Of a DNA stretch of 39,833 nucleotides, positions 9,015-18,076 are shown one piece after another (within the stretch, counting starts at the first letter, position 1; every line of letters starts with the position of its first letter). This DNA comes from Eubacteriaceae bacterium. Its GTDB lineage: Bacteria; Bacillota; Clostridia; Peptostreptococcales; Anaerovoracaceae. Location of the stretch: positions 1-39,833 of the forward strand of contig JAQXLM010000063.1 in the NCBI GenBank assembly GCA_029012125.1, read 5' to 3'. The notes beneath the pieces are model-generated. The model searched no databases and was not told the origin of the DNA. It saw nothing but the letters and a program-made list of their open reading frames with translations. The position numbers were made by a program, and so were the translations under genes.

Positions 9015-10334
9015 TTAAATCTCAAAAGTCTGGAACTTACCCTGTTCCTGATTGACATCGTCAACGAATTCATAATCATTTCCCGGAAGTATAGCATTGG
9101 CAGCGATTCCTACTATAGCAGCGATTGCAAGTCCGGAAAGTGTGATTGTTGTATGGGCCACTGTAAATGAAATGCCTCCTACAGCGTTGAAACCTAACGC
9201 ACATACGAGAATCAGAGCTGTAATGATGGTATTTCTTGATTTTGTGAAATCAACCTGGTTTTCAACCACGTTTCTGATACCGATTGCGGAAATCATTCCG
9301 TAAAGGATAAGGGAAACACCACCGATAATTGCAGGTGGGATTGAAGAAATAATGAAGCTCACTTTTGGAATACATGACAGCATAATTGCGAATACTGCTG
9401 CGATTCTGATTACTCTTGGGTCGTAAATCTTAGTCAGGGCCAGAACACCTGTATTTTCGCCATAGGTAGTGTTTGCAGGACCACCGAAGGCAGATGAAAG
9501 TGCTGTAGCAAGACCGTCTCCCAGAAGGGTTCTGTGAAGTCCCGGATTTGCCAGATAGTTTTCTCCGGTAGTTGCACCGATAGCTGAAATATCTCCGATA
9601 TGTTCCATCATAGTAGCTAGAGCAATGGGCATTATAGTGATAATTGCACTGATATCGAATTTCATAATCATAATATCAGGCAATCCGAAAAGAGGCTGCT
9701 GGCCAATAGCTGACAGGCTGACCTCTCCCATAAAGATGGCAACAACATAAGAAACGCATACTCCGATGATGATAGGAACGATTTTCGCCATGCCTCTTCC
9801 CCAGATATTGAAGATTATAATTGTAAGCAGAGCTACCAGAGCAAGAATCCAGTTAGTCTGACAGTTTGTAATAGCTGTCGGTGCCAAAATCAAACCGATG
9901 GATATGATTATTGGACCTGTAACAACAGGAGGGAAAAACCTCATAACCTTCTTCGTACCAAACGCTTTTATCAAAGCAGCCATAACCAGGTAAACCAGAC
10001 CTGCTGCGAAAACTCCTCCGCATGCATACGGCAGCATTTCAGTGTTAGGCATTTTGTCCTTCAAAAGCGGAGCTACAGCAGCGTATCCGCCCAGAAAAGC
10101 AAAAGATGAACCTAGGAAGGCAGGAACCTTTCCTTTAGTAATAAAGTGAAACAGTAGTGTACCTAAGCCGGCCATGAGAAGAGTTGTGGAAACACTGAGA
10201 CCGGTAAGGATAGGGACGAGGACCGTCGCTCCAAACATTGCGAAGGTATGCTGTAGTCCCAGAATCAGCATTTTTGGAATTCCAAGCTGGCGAGCATCAT
10301 ATACTGCTTCAGCTTGTCCTGATTTCTTTGTCAT
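9015..10334 (-). CDS. uraA: Uracil/xanthine permease (NCS2 family)
   Basis: LGLQHTFAMFGATVLVPILTGL, GSSFAFLGGY, EHIGDISAIGATTGENYL and FGGPANTTYGENTGVLALT motifs. MTKKSG start preceded by GGAGG favours 10334 over 10373. Confidence 0.93.
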   Translation of the reverse strand: MTKKSGQAEAVYDARQLGIPKMLILGLQHTFAMFGATVLVPILTGLSVSTTLLMAGLGTLLFHFITKGKVPAFLGSSFAFLGGYAAVAPLLKDKMPNTEMLPYACGGVFAAGLVYLVMAALIKAFGTKKVMRFFPPVVTGPIIISIGLILAPTAITNCQTNWILALVALLTIIIFNIWGRGMAKIVPIIIGVCVSYVVAIFMGEVSLSAIGQQPLFGLPDIMIMKFDISAIITIMPIALATMMEHIGDISAIGATTGENYLANPGLHRTLLGDGLATALSSAFGGPANTTYGENTGVLALTKIYDPRVIRIAAVFAIMLSCIPKVSFIISSIPPAIIGGVSLILYGMISAIGIRNVVENQVDFTKSRNTIITALILVCALGFNAVGGISFTVAHTTITLSGLAIAAIVGIAANAILPGNDYEFVDDVNQEQGKFQTFEI

Positions 10335-10376
10335 TGTTGCCTCCTTGTAATATATTAAATTTTTTCCTAACAAATA

Positions 10377-10405
10377 AATATAGTATACTGCACCGTCAAA
10401 GTCAA
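10377..10405 (-). promoter_or_regulatory. Sigma-A-like promoter for uracil permease
   Basis: Minus strand TTGACT-17 nt-TATATT. Confidence 0.65.
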
Positions 10406-10442
10406 CAAAAAAGTTATGATATTGCCAAAATCAAAAAACTTC

Positions 10443-10471
10443 TTGCAATCTTTACATATTAGTAGTATAAT
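10443..10471 (+). promoter_or_regulatory. Sigma-A-like promoter for rpsU
   Basis: TTGCAA-17 nt-TATAAT. Confidence 0.75.
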
Positions 10472-10541
10472 TCTTTCGTTATTGGTGAGAAGACTGTTCA
10501 CAGGCTTATGATTTGAAAAAGGTCAGGAGGTGAATTGGAAT

Positions 10542-10721
10542 ATGGCACAAGTTATCGTAAGAGAAAACGAAAGTTTGGAAAGTGCTCTTAAGAGATTCAA
10601 GAGATCTTGCGCAAGAGACGGCGTAATGTCTGAACTTAGAAAAAGAGAACACTACGAAAAACCAAGCGTAAAGAGAAAGAAAAAGTCTGAAGCCGCAAGA
10701 AAAAAGGCTAAGAAATACTAG
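10542..10721 (+). CDS. rpsU: 30S ribosomal protein S21
   Basis: [63 protein letters not shown] upstream of this ATG rather than the ORF-track start. Confidence 0.98.
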   Translation: MAQVIVRENESLESALKRFKRSCARDGVMSELRKREHYEKPSVKRKKKSEAARKKAKKY

Positions 10722-10745
10722 TCATTTAGAATCGAGGTGATATAA

Positions 10746-11192
10746 ATGGCTCTGAAAGAACAACTAATGGCTGATTTTAAGGAAGCTATGAAGGCTCACG
10801 ATGAGACAGCCAAGAATACTATCAACCTTGCACGTGCCGCTATTAAGCAGTACGAGGTAGACAACAGAGAAGAACTGGACGACGCAGGCATAATTGCCAT
10901 ATTATCTAAGCAGGTAAAGATGCGTAAGGATGCCCTGGCTGATTTTGAAAAAGCCGGAAGAACAGATCTGCTGGAAGCTTATAACAAGGAAATCGAAGTT
11001 CTTAACAGATATCTTCCTGAACAGTTATCCAAGGAAAAACTTGAGGAAATTGTTAAGGAAACTGCCGCTTCACTGGGAATTGAGGGTGGCAGACAGAATA
11101 TGGGTAAGCTTATGGGTCCTGTAATGGGAAAGGTAAAAGGCTTAGCCGATGGTAACCTTGTTAAGGAAGTAGTTATGGAATTTTTAGCATAA
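10746..11192 (+). CDS. yqeY: GatB/YqeY domain protein
   Basis: ALKEQLMADFKEAMKAHDETAKNTINLARAAIK, YLPEQLS and GKLMGPVMGKVKGLADGNLV motifs. Confidence 0.95.
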   Translation: MALKEQLMADFKEAMKAHDETAKNTINLARAAIKQYEVDNREELDDAGIIAILSKQVKMRKDALADFEKAGRTDLLEAYNKEIEVLNRYLPEQLSKEKLEEIVKETAASLGIEGGRQNMGKLMGPVMGKVKGLADGNLVKEVVMEFLA

Positions 11193-11209
11193 CCAATACA
11201 TGAATTAGG

Positions 11210-11242
11210 ACAACCTGATGATAATTTGTCAGGTTGTTTTTT
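11210..11242 (+). terminator. Rho-independent terminator after yqeY
   Basis: ACAACCTGA / TCAGGTTGT perfect 9-bp stem plus T tract. Confidence 0.92.
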
Positions 11243-11270
11243 CATATGTAGAAGTAAATCTGCATATAAT
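11242..11270 (+). promoter_or_regulatory. Sigma-E-like (sporulation, mother cell) promoter upstream of yqfC
   Basis: TCATATG-14 nt-CATATAAT, close to the B. subtilis sigma-E consensus KMATATW-N14/15-CATACAMT. Confidence 0.6.
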
Positions 11271-11276
11271 TTTCTT

Positions 11277-11528
11277 ATGAAGATGACAGAAGAATTTGTC
11301 CTGGACTTTGACGTTACATCTCCAAAGATAACAGCAAACACCGGGACTATGATAATCGAAAACGTAAGAAAAGCCATTCAGATAAGCGACACAGCCGTAA
11401 CTGTAGATGCAGGTCGCTTTTTTGTTACGGTAAAAGGACAGAAATTTGTTATAAGTGAGCTGATGGAAGGACGTATGGAACTTGCCGGAAAAATCGAAAC
11501 AATCGAGTTTTATAAGCCACTGGGTTAG
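11277..11528 (+). CDS. yqfC: YabP/YqfC family sporulation protein
   Basis: SPKITANTGTMIIENVRKAIQISDTAVTVDAGRFFVTVKGQKFVISELMEGRMELAGKIETIEF; followed by YqfD. The ORF-track start at 11226 lies in the terminator; ATG at 11277 preferred. Confidence 0.85.
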   Translation: MKMTEEFVLDFDVTSPKITANTGTMIIENVRKAIQISDTAVTVDAGRFFVTVKGQKFVISELMEGRMELAGKIETIEFYKPLG

Positions 11529-12519
11529 AATACGAATAGAAGGCTTTGCCCTAGAAAAACTCATATCAAAGGCAATAGCCGAAGGCGTGGAGTTTCGAAA
11601 TATCATTTACGAAGGTGAAACAAGCGTACTGCTCTCAGTATCCTATGAAGGATTCCGAATCTTCAAAGACCTTGCACGGAACAGATACAGAATAACTCTC
11701 ATTAAAGAGGGAGGTTCGGCGCCTGCCGTCAGACACTTTCTTAAACAGAGAGTGATGATTGCGGGAATACTTGTTTTCATATTGTTTTTCGCGGCGCAAA
11801 GCATGTTCATAAGAGAAGTTAACATAGTAGGCTGCCAGCGGATAGATGAGAGCCAGGTATTGGAGTGTGCCCGGAAGGCAGGATTGAAAAAGGGCGGATT
11901 TGTAAACTTTGATGCCGCTAAGGTGCAGCAATCCATATATGAAAACTTTGATGCTGCCGTATGGGTGAAGGTTGGCGTGGCAGGCGGATATGCGGAAATT
12001 CAGATTGTGGAGAGTCAGTCCGCAACTCAGTACTCCCGGGAGCAGCTGGACAAAGAGAAAAAGCCATGTAACCTTGTAGCCGATGTGGACTGTTACATAG
12101 AAAGAGTGTACACACTTCGGGGAGTAAGTATGGTAGAGACAGGTGATTTTGTAAAAAAAGGGGGCATACTGATTAGTGGGAAAATTCCTCTGGAGAAAAC
12201 TACGTACGGAGAATGGGAGGATTTGAACACTGTTCTGAAGGTTCATGCAGCCGGAGAGGTTACGGCCAGGGTGCCATATTACTACTCTTTCTATGTCAGC
12301 AAAGATGAGAGTCGTGAAAAGGTTGATGCCCGGGTGCGGCAATGGATCAAAGAAAATGTGCCGAAAAAGGCTCAAATACTAAATAAAAGTTTGAATTTTT
12401 CAGAGAAAGAAAATATAATAAAAGTGTATGGGGTGATAGAAACACGTCAAAAAGTAGGAAAAGAAAAGGAGATTGCAGTTAGTGAACGAAACGCAAACAA
12501 CCATGACGCTGAACATTGA
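11482..12519 (+). CDS. yqfD: Sporulation protein YqfD
   Basis: Position after yqfC and before phoH; N-terminal VRIRIEGFALEKLISKAIAEG, one TM segment, FIREVNIVGCQRIDESQVLECARKAGLKKGGFVNFDA. TTG start, overlaps yqfC by 47 bp. Confidence 0.9.
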   Translation: MPEKSKQSSFISHWVRIRIEGFALEKLISKAIAEGVEFRNIIYEGETSVLLSVSYEGFRIFKDLARNRYRITLIKEGGSAPAVRHFLKQRVMIAGILVFILFFAAQSMFIREVNIVGCQRIDESQVLECARKAGLKKGGFVNFDAAKVQQSIYENFDAAVWVKVGVAGGYAEIQIVESQSATQYSREQLDKEKKPCNLVADVDCYIERVYTLRGVSMVETGDFVKKGGILISGKIPLEKTTYGEWEDLNTVLKVHAAGEVTARVPYYYSFYVSKDESREKVDARVRQWIKENVPKKAQILNKSLNFSEKENIIKVYGVIETRQKVGKEKEIAVSERNANNHDAEH

Positions 12520-13462
12520 AGATGACATTGACAGAATTGAACTGTTTGGAAATATGGATGCAAATCTGAATCTTATTCAGGAATGCACGGGAGTCGAGAT
12601 CTTTCAGAGAGATAACGGTCTGATTCTTCGAGGCGAAAAGCTGGAACTGGCTGAGGGAATTTTGAACGAGCTTATGGGAATCATAAGGTCCGGAGAGAAG
12701 CTTGACAGACAGAAGGTGAACTACGTAATAAGTCTGAAGGAACAGGGATTGTCTTATGGAGAAAACAAGGTAAGCAAGGACATTATCTGTTTCACATGCA
12801 AAGGTCGCCCTCTCAAGCCTAAGACTATAGGCCAGAAGGAATATGTAAACAGCATAAGAAATAAGGATGTCGTATTCGGTATAGGCCCTGCAGGAACAGG
12901 TAAGACTTACATCGCCGTTGCCATGGCAGTCAATGCTTTCAAGAATAAAGAGGTACAGAAAATCATTCTGGCAAGACCGGCGGTGGAAGCAGGGGAAAGA
13001 CTTGGTTTTCTTCCCGGAGACTTGCAGGAAAAGGTGGACCCTTACCTTAGACCTCTCTATGATGCCCTGTATGATATTCTGGGAAGAGATAATGCCCTGA
13101 GACTTAAGGAAAAGGAAGTTATCGAGGTAGTGCCTCTTGCGTATATGAGAGGCAGAACTCTGGACAACTCCTTTATAATTCTGGATGAGGCGCAGAATAC
13201 AACCAGAGAACAGATGAAGATGTTTTTAACCAGAATGGGCTTTGGCTCCAAGGTGGTTGTAACAGGAGACGTTACACAGATAGACCTTCCGAGAGGAAAG
13301 AAAAGCGGACTTGTGGAGGCGGAAAGGGTTCTGCGCAATGTTAAGGACATAGATTTCTGCTACCTGAAGGATGTTGACGTCGTTCGTCATGAGCTGGTTA
13401 AGAAAATAATCAACGCATATGATCAGTACTACAAGAAGTACCCGGATGAAATTGAGGAATAG
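12482..13462 (+). CDS. phoH: PhoH family ATPase
   Basis: GIGPAGTGKTYIAVAMAV, LARPAVEAGERLGFLPGDLQEKVDPYLRPLYDAL, FIILDEAQNTT. GTG at 12482 has a better-spaced AAGGAG than the ORF-track TTG at 12473. Confidence 0.95.
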   Translation: MNETQTTMTLNIEDDIDRIELFGNMDANLNLIQECTGVEIFQRDNGLILRGEKLELAEGILNELMGIIRSGEKLDRQKVNYVISLKEQGLSYGENKVSKDIICFTCKGRPLKPKTIGQKEYVNSIRNKDVVFGIGPAGTGKTYIAVAMAVNAFKNKEVQKIILARPAVEAGERLGFLPGDLQEKVDPYLRPLYDALYDILGRDNALRLKEKEVIEVVPLAYMRGRTLDNSFIILDEAQNTTREQMKMFLTRMGFGSKVVVTGDVTQIDLPRGKKSGLVEAERVLRNVKDIDFCYLKDVDVVRHELVKKIINAYDQYYKKYPDEIEE

Positions 13463-13464
13463 CT

Positions 13465-13920
13465 ATGAATATTTATTTTGAAGATGGACAGGTTGTAACG
13501 GATAATGTCAGAGAGACTATGGAAAAGGCTGCAGGCAAATGCCTGGAACTGGAAGGCATTCCCGAAGAAAGAGTCGATATAAGCGTTACATTTGTAGATG
13601 CAGAGGAAATCAGAGAACTGAATTGTCAGTACAGAGATATTGACCGGGTAACAGATGTTTTATCCTTCCCTCAGTATGACGATCTGAACGATTTACCGGA
13701 TTTCGGTGAAATATGCCTGGGAGATGTGGTTATCTGCAAGGAGAGGGCGGAAGAGCAGGCAGAGGAATTTGGACACTCCTTTGAAAGAGAAATCATATAT
13801 CTTTTCACCCACAGCATTCTTCATCTCCTCGGATATGACCATATGGAGGAAGAAGAAAAGAGAGAAATGAGAGAACGGGAAGAAGAGGTAATGAATTACC
13901 TCGGTATAGGAAGGGAATAA
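13465..13920 (+). CDS. ybeY: Endoribonuclease YbeY (rRNA maturation)
   Basis: RVTDVLSFP, GDVVICKERA and HSILHLLGYDH motifs. Confidence 0.96.
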   Translation: MNIYFEDGQVVTDNVRETMEKAAGKCLELEGIPEERVDISVTFVDAEEIRELNCQYRDIDRVTDVLSFPQYDDLNDLPDFGEICLGDVVICKERAEEQAEEFGHSFEREIIYLFTHSILHLLGYDHMEEEEKREMREREEEVMNYLGIGRE

Positions 13921-13932
13921 GAAAGTAAGATT

Positions 13933-14310
13933 ATGGATAATAAAGAATTATATCGCATGGCGGTTCAGGCTATGCCAAACGCCTATGCTCCTTTTTCAAA
14001 TTTTAAGGTAGGAGCAGCATTACTTACAGAAGACGGAAAGGTTTTTACAGGAGTTAACGTGGAGAACTCAAGCTACGGCGGAACTATTTGTGCAGAGAGA
14101 ACTGCAGCGGTCAAAGCCGTTTCAGAGGGATATCGCAGCTTTACCAAGCTGGCCGTTGCATCAACGGGAGGGGACGCATATCCATGCGGAATATGCAGAC
14201 AATTCCTTTATGAGTTTGCTCCGGATCTTGAAATAATCCTTGGAGTGGACGAGGATCATTTAAGAACATGTACTTTGAGAGAACTATTACCGGAAGGATT
14301 TAGACTATGA
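13933..14310 (+). CDS. cdd: Cytidine deaminase
   Basis: NAYAPFSNFKVGAALLTEDGKVFTGVNVENSSYGGTICAERTA and PCGICRQ. Confidence 0.97.
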   Translation: MDNKELYRMAVQAMPNAYAPFSNFKVGAALLTEDGKVFTGVNVENSSYGGTICAERTAAVKAVSEGYRSFTKLAVASTGGDAYPCGICRQFLYEFAPDLEIILGVDEDHLRTCTLRELLPEGFRL

Positions 14311-15206
14311 TAAAATCAGGATTTATCGGAATAATCGGAAGACCAAATGTGGGAAAATCCACCTTATTAAACAGTATTCTGGGAGAAAAGATTGCCATCG
14401 CTACGGATAAGCCTCAGACTACCAGAAACAGTATCAGAGGAATATACACCCGCATAAGCGAAGACTATGAGGAAGTCTGTCAGATGGTATTCATCGATAC
14501 TCCGGGTATTCATAAAGCAAGAAACAAGCTGGGGGCGGCAATGACCGACATGGCAGTATCAACCTTCAAGGAAGTTGATGTTATTCTGTTCCTGGTTGAC
14601 GGAAGCATTACTAAGGGTCCTGGAGATCGCTACATCGTCGAGATGATCAAAGACCTTGAAACTCCAAAGCTTTTGGTTATTAACAAAATCGATAAGATGA
14701 CACCGGAAGAGTATGCGGGCATATACAGGGAATATGATGAGCTTGGAGTCTTTGATGGCATATTCGGAACCTCTGCAATTCAGGGCCTTAACGTGGAGCA
14801 GCTTCTTGGAAAGATTGAAGAATATATGGAAGAGGGACCTATGTATTTCCCTGAGGATATGGTTACTGACCATCCTGAAAGATTTATTGTCAGCGAGTTA
14901 ATCAGGGAAAAGGTTTTGAACTACCTTGAAGAGGAGGTGCCTCACGGAGTTGCCATAGAAATCGAATCCTATGAGGAATTGCCAAACATTACCAATATCG
15001 GTGCGGTAATCTACTGTGAAAAAAAATCTCATAAGGGAATAATAATCGGCAAACAGGGAAAAAAACTCAAGGGCATTGGAAAGAGCGCAAGAATTGAAAT
15101 TGAAGCTCTTCTCGGCACCAAGGTTTATCTGGAGCTGTGGGTAAAGGTTAAGGAAAACTGGAGGGACAGTGATTTTGCCCTTTCAAATTTCGGATATAAG
15201 GAATAG
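14307..15206 (+). CDS. era: GTPase Era
   Basis: GRPNVGKSTLLN, DTPGIH and NKID motifs; C-terminal KH region GKQGKKLKGIGKSARIEIEALLGTKVYLELWVKVKENWR. Confidence 0.98.
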   Translation: MIKSGFIGIIGRPNVGKSTLLNSILGEKIAIATDKPQTTRNSIRGIYTRISEDYEEVCQMVFIDTPGIHKARNKLGAAMTDMAVSTFKEVDVILFLVDGSITKGPGDRYIVEMIKDLETPKLLVINKIDKMTPEEYAGIYREYDELGVFDGIFGTSAIQGLNVEQLLGKIEEYMEEGPMYFPEDMVTDHPERFIVSELIREKVLNYLEEEVPHGVAIEIESYEELPNITNIGAVIYCEKKSHKGIIIGKQGKKLKGIGKSARIEIEALLGTKVYLELWVKVKENWRDSDFALSNFGYKE

Positions 15207-15209
15207 GAA

Positions 15210-15956
15210 ATGTATATCAATTCGGAAGCTATTGTTTTCAGGCAGATAAAAGCGGCCGGCGGTCGCAGGATGTTGCTTTTGTTCACAAAGAAATACGGAA
15301 AGATAAGCGCAGGCAGTAATATAAGTGAAAAGGGACGAGGCAAGGCGGCACTTGCTCTGCGTCCTTTTGCTTATGGAGACTATGAACTGTTTAAAAACAG
15401 AGACTTTTACAATCTCAACAGCGGTGAGGTGAAGAAGAGCTTCTTCAGAATAGGGGAGAATCTCGATAAATACATGCAGGCTTCTATAGCAATGGAGCTG
15501 ACAGAAAAGGTTTTGCCGGAGGGTCTGCCTCAGCCTAAAATATTCAACCTGCTGGTAGAGTTTCTCAGTGCACTGGAGAACAGAGAGAAGAGTCATGAGA
15601 CACTTCTTCTGGCCTATGAGATTAAGCTCCTTGAGCTGATGGGAACACTGCCGGAAACGGAGCAGTGTGCCTGCTGCGGAAGCAAGGATGAGCTTGATTT
15701 TTTCAGCGTCATAGACGGAGGCATGATTTGCAATAATTGCCGAAAAATAGGGCACGAAAGATTGATTTATCAGCCTGAATTTGATATAGTTAGTATATTA
15801 AATTATTTTTTAAAGATGCCTATGAGCAAGTTTGAAAAACTAGCCCTGAACGAAGATGTCGCAGTAAAACTGCAACAGATTTTGAGGGAGTATTTATCCT
15901 ATCATCTGGATGTAGGCAGTTTGAAAAGTGATGATATTTTCGAAGAAAGAATTTAA
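15210..15956 (+). CDS. recO: DNA repair protein RecO
   Basis: N-terminal OB-like region and C4 zinc motif CACCG...CNNC; follows era. Confidence 0.93.
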   Translation: MYINSEAIVFRQIKAAGGRRMLLLFTKKYGKISAGSNISEKGRGKAALALRPFAYGDYELFKNRDFYNLNSGEVKKSFFRIGENLDKYMQASIAMELTEKVLPEGLPQPKIFNLLVEFLSALENREKSHETLLLAYEIKLLELMGTLPETEQCACCGSKDELDFFSVIDGGMICNNCRKIGHERLIYQPEFDIVSILNYFLKMPMSKFEKLALNEDVAVKLQQILREYLSYHLDVGSLKSDDIFEERI

Positions 15957-15968
15957 GGAGGTAATGAG

Positions 15969-16622
15969 ATGGAAATTACTTTAGAAAAGATTGAACTGGT
16001 CAAGGACAGAACAGGCGTAACTTACAAGGAAGCAAAGGAAGCTTTGGAAGCTGCCGAAGGAAATGTTGTAGATGCTATCGTTGCAATCGAAGAAACTGTT
16101 AACGAAGGTGCCGGGGCTAAGCTTGGTGCAAAGGGAGAATCCCTGAAGGCAAAGATTAAGGAAATCCTGGACAAAGGAAACATTTCAAGAATCACAGTAT
16201 CCAAGGATGGTGAAACTCTGTTAAACATTCCTCTTACAGTTGGACTTCTTGGAACAGTAATAGCTCCTACAGCAGTGACAGTGGGTGTTGTTGCTTCATT
16301 TGGTTTTAAATGCAAGATAGAATTCATTACAACTGACGGCGCTGTAATCAACCTGACAGAAAAAGCCGGTGAATTCTATGAGGAAGCAAAGGAAAAGGCT
16401 CCCGGTGTATATGAAGACATTAAGGAAAAGAGCTCAGAGGCTTTTGCAAAGGCAAAGGATGTTGCTGAAGATGTAAAGGCAAGAATCAAGAAGGAAGCAG
16501 AAGATTTCGACTTCCTGGACGCAATAGATGATTTAGAAGATGATGCAGAAGATGCAGCTGAGGAAATCGTTGAAGGCGTTGAAGATGTAGTTGAAGATAT
16601 TATTGATGATATTAAAGAATAA
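15969..16622 (+). CDS. DUF4342-like protein with N-terminal UBA/TS-N-like region and acidic LEA-like tail
   Basis: LEKIELVKDRTGVTYKEAKEALEAAEGNVVDAIVAIEE, then a compact hydrophobic region (LLNIPLTVGLLGTVIAPTAVTVGVVASF), then a long acidic helical C-terminus. Confidence 0.75.
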   Translation: MEITLEKIELVKDRTGVTYKEAKEALEAAEGNVVDAIVAIEETVNEGAGAKLGAKGESLKAKIKEILDKGNISRITVSKDGETLLNIPLTVGLLGTVIAPTAVTVGVVASFGFKCKIEFITTDGAVINLTEKAGEFYEEAKEKAPGVYEDIKEKSSEAFAKAKDVAEDVKARIKKEAEDFDFLDAIDDLEDDAEDAAEEIVEGVEDVVEDIIDDIKE

Positions 16623-16659
16623 TTAACAATATATTTAAGATCTAGAAAGGAATTTTTTA

Positions 16660-18063
16660 ATGAGTGAAGTAGTTTCAATGGAAAAAATCGTTGCTCTTGC
16701 TAAGAACAGAGGCTTTGTGTATCCGGGCTCCGAAATCTACGGAGGATTGGCCAACACCTGGGATTACGGTCCTCTTGGAGTAGAATTCAAGAACAACGTT
16801 AAGAAGGCATGGTGGAAAAAGTTCGTTCAGGAATCCAAGTATAATGTTGGACTGGACGCTGCAATTCTGATGAATCCAAGAACATGGGAAGCATCAGGAC
16901 ATGTTGGCGGTTTCTCCGATCCGCTGATAGACTGTAAGGAATGTAAATCAAGATTCAGAGCAGATAAGCTGATTGAAGAATACATGCAGGAAAACGGTCT
17001 TGAAGTAGTTCCTGTAGACGGCTGGTCAAATGAAAAGCTGGAAGGATATATTGCAGAAAAAGGAATCTGCTGTCCTGACTGCGGAAAGAGTAACTTTACC
17101 GGAATCAGACAGTTTAACCTTATGTTTAAAACTTTCCAGGGTGTTACAGAGGATTCAAAATCTGAACTTTTCCTGAGACCGGAAACTGCTCAGGGAATTT
17201 TCGTAAACTTTAAGAATGTTCAGAGAACTTCAAGAAAGAAGATTCCTTTTGGAATAGCACAGATCGGTAAATCCTTCAGAAATGAAATCACTCCGGGAAA
17301 CTTTACTTTCAGAACGAGAGAGTTTGAACAGATGGAGCTTGAATTCTTCTGCAAACCGGGAACAGACCTTGAATGGTTTGACTACTGGAAACAGTATGCT
17401 ATTAAATTCCTGGAATCACTGAACATGAACATGGATCACATCAGAACAAGAGACCATGAAAAGGAAGAATTATCACATTACAGTAACGCTACAACTGACC
17501 TTGAATATCTGTTCCCATTCGGATGGGGAGAACTTTGGGGCATTGCGGACAGAACTGACTTTGACCTGAAACAGCACAGCGAATACTCCGGTCAGGAAAT
17601 GGTTTACATCGATCCTGAAACAAACGAGAGATACATTCCTTACTGTATCGAACCTTCTCTGGGTGCAGACAGAGTTGCTCTGGCATTCCTGGTTGATGCG
17701 TATACAGAAGAAACCTTAACTGACGGAAACGGAAAAGAGGACACCAGAGTGCTGATGAAATTCCATCCTGCACTGGCTCCTTTCAAGGCAGCGGTTCTTC
17801 CACTTGCTAAGAAGCTTGCTCCTGTTGCTGAACCTATATTCGAAGAACTGTCCAAGTACTTCAACGTGGATTACGATGCTGCAGGCTCAATCGGTAAGAG
17901 ATACAGAAGAGAGGACGAAATCGGAACACCTTTCTGCATCTGTGTTGACTTTGATACTGAAACTGACGGATGCGTTACAATTCGTGACAGAGACACTATG
18001 GAACAGGTTCGTCTGCCAATTGGCGAGGTAAAAGCGTACATCGAGGAACGCATGGTTTTTTAG
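16660..18063 (+). CDS. glyS: Glycyl-tRNA synthetase, single-chain type
   Basis: Class II aa[59 protein letters not shown]. Confidence 0.96.
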   Translation: MSEVVSMEKIVALAKNRGFVYPGSEIYGGLANTWDYGPLGVEFKNNVKKAWWKKFVQESKYNVGLDAAILMNPRTWEASGHVGGFSDPLIDCKECKSRFRADKLIEEYMQENGLEVVPVDGWSNEKLEGYIAEKGICCPDCGKSNFTGIRQFNLMFKTFQGVTEDSKSELFLRPETAQGIFVNFKNVQRTSRKKIPFGIAQIGKSFRNEITPGNFTFRTREFEQMELEFFCKPGTDLEWFDYWKQYAIKFLESLNMNMDHIRTRDHEKEELSHYSNATTDLEYLFPFGWGELWGIADRTDFDLKQHSEYSGQEMVYIDPETNERYIPYCIEPSLGADRVALAFLVDAYTEETLTDGNGKEDTRVLMKFHPALAPFKAAVLPLAKKLAPVAEPIFEELSKYFNVDYDAAGSIGKRYRREDEIGTPFCICVDFDTETDGCVTIRDRDTMEQVRLPIGEVKAYIEERMVF

Positions 18064-18076
18064 GAGGAAATCCATA

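Noticed and set aside
10335-10376. Possible purine/PRPP-type riboswitch upstream of the uracil permease
   Set aside because: The predicted promoter leaves only a leader of about 35 nt before the ATG, too short for such an aptamer.
10472-10541. Possible structured leader (riboswitch/ribosomal protein leader) upstream of rpsU
   Set aside because: Only about 65 nt and I could not identify a convincing conserved fold by eye; would need an Rfam/Infernal search.
11635-12375. 246-aa antisense ORF inside yqfD
   Set aside because: Shadow ORF fully overlapping a well-supported CDS; no recognisable protein features, start context or terminator.
15183-15755. 190-aa antisense ORF over recO
   Set aside because: Overlaps RecO with its zinc motif; residue composition looks like reverse-complement noise.
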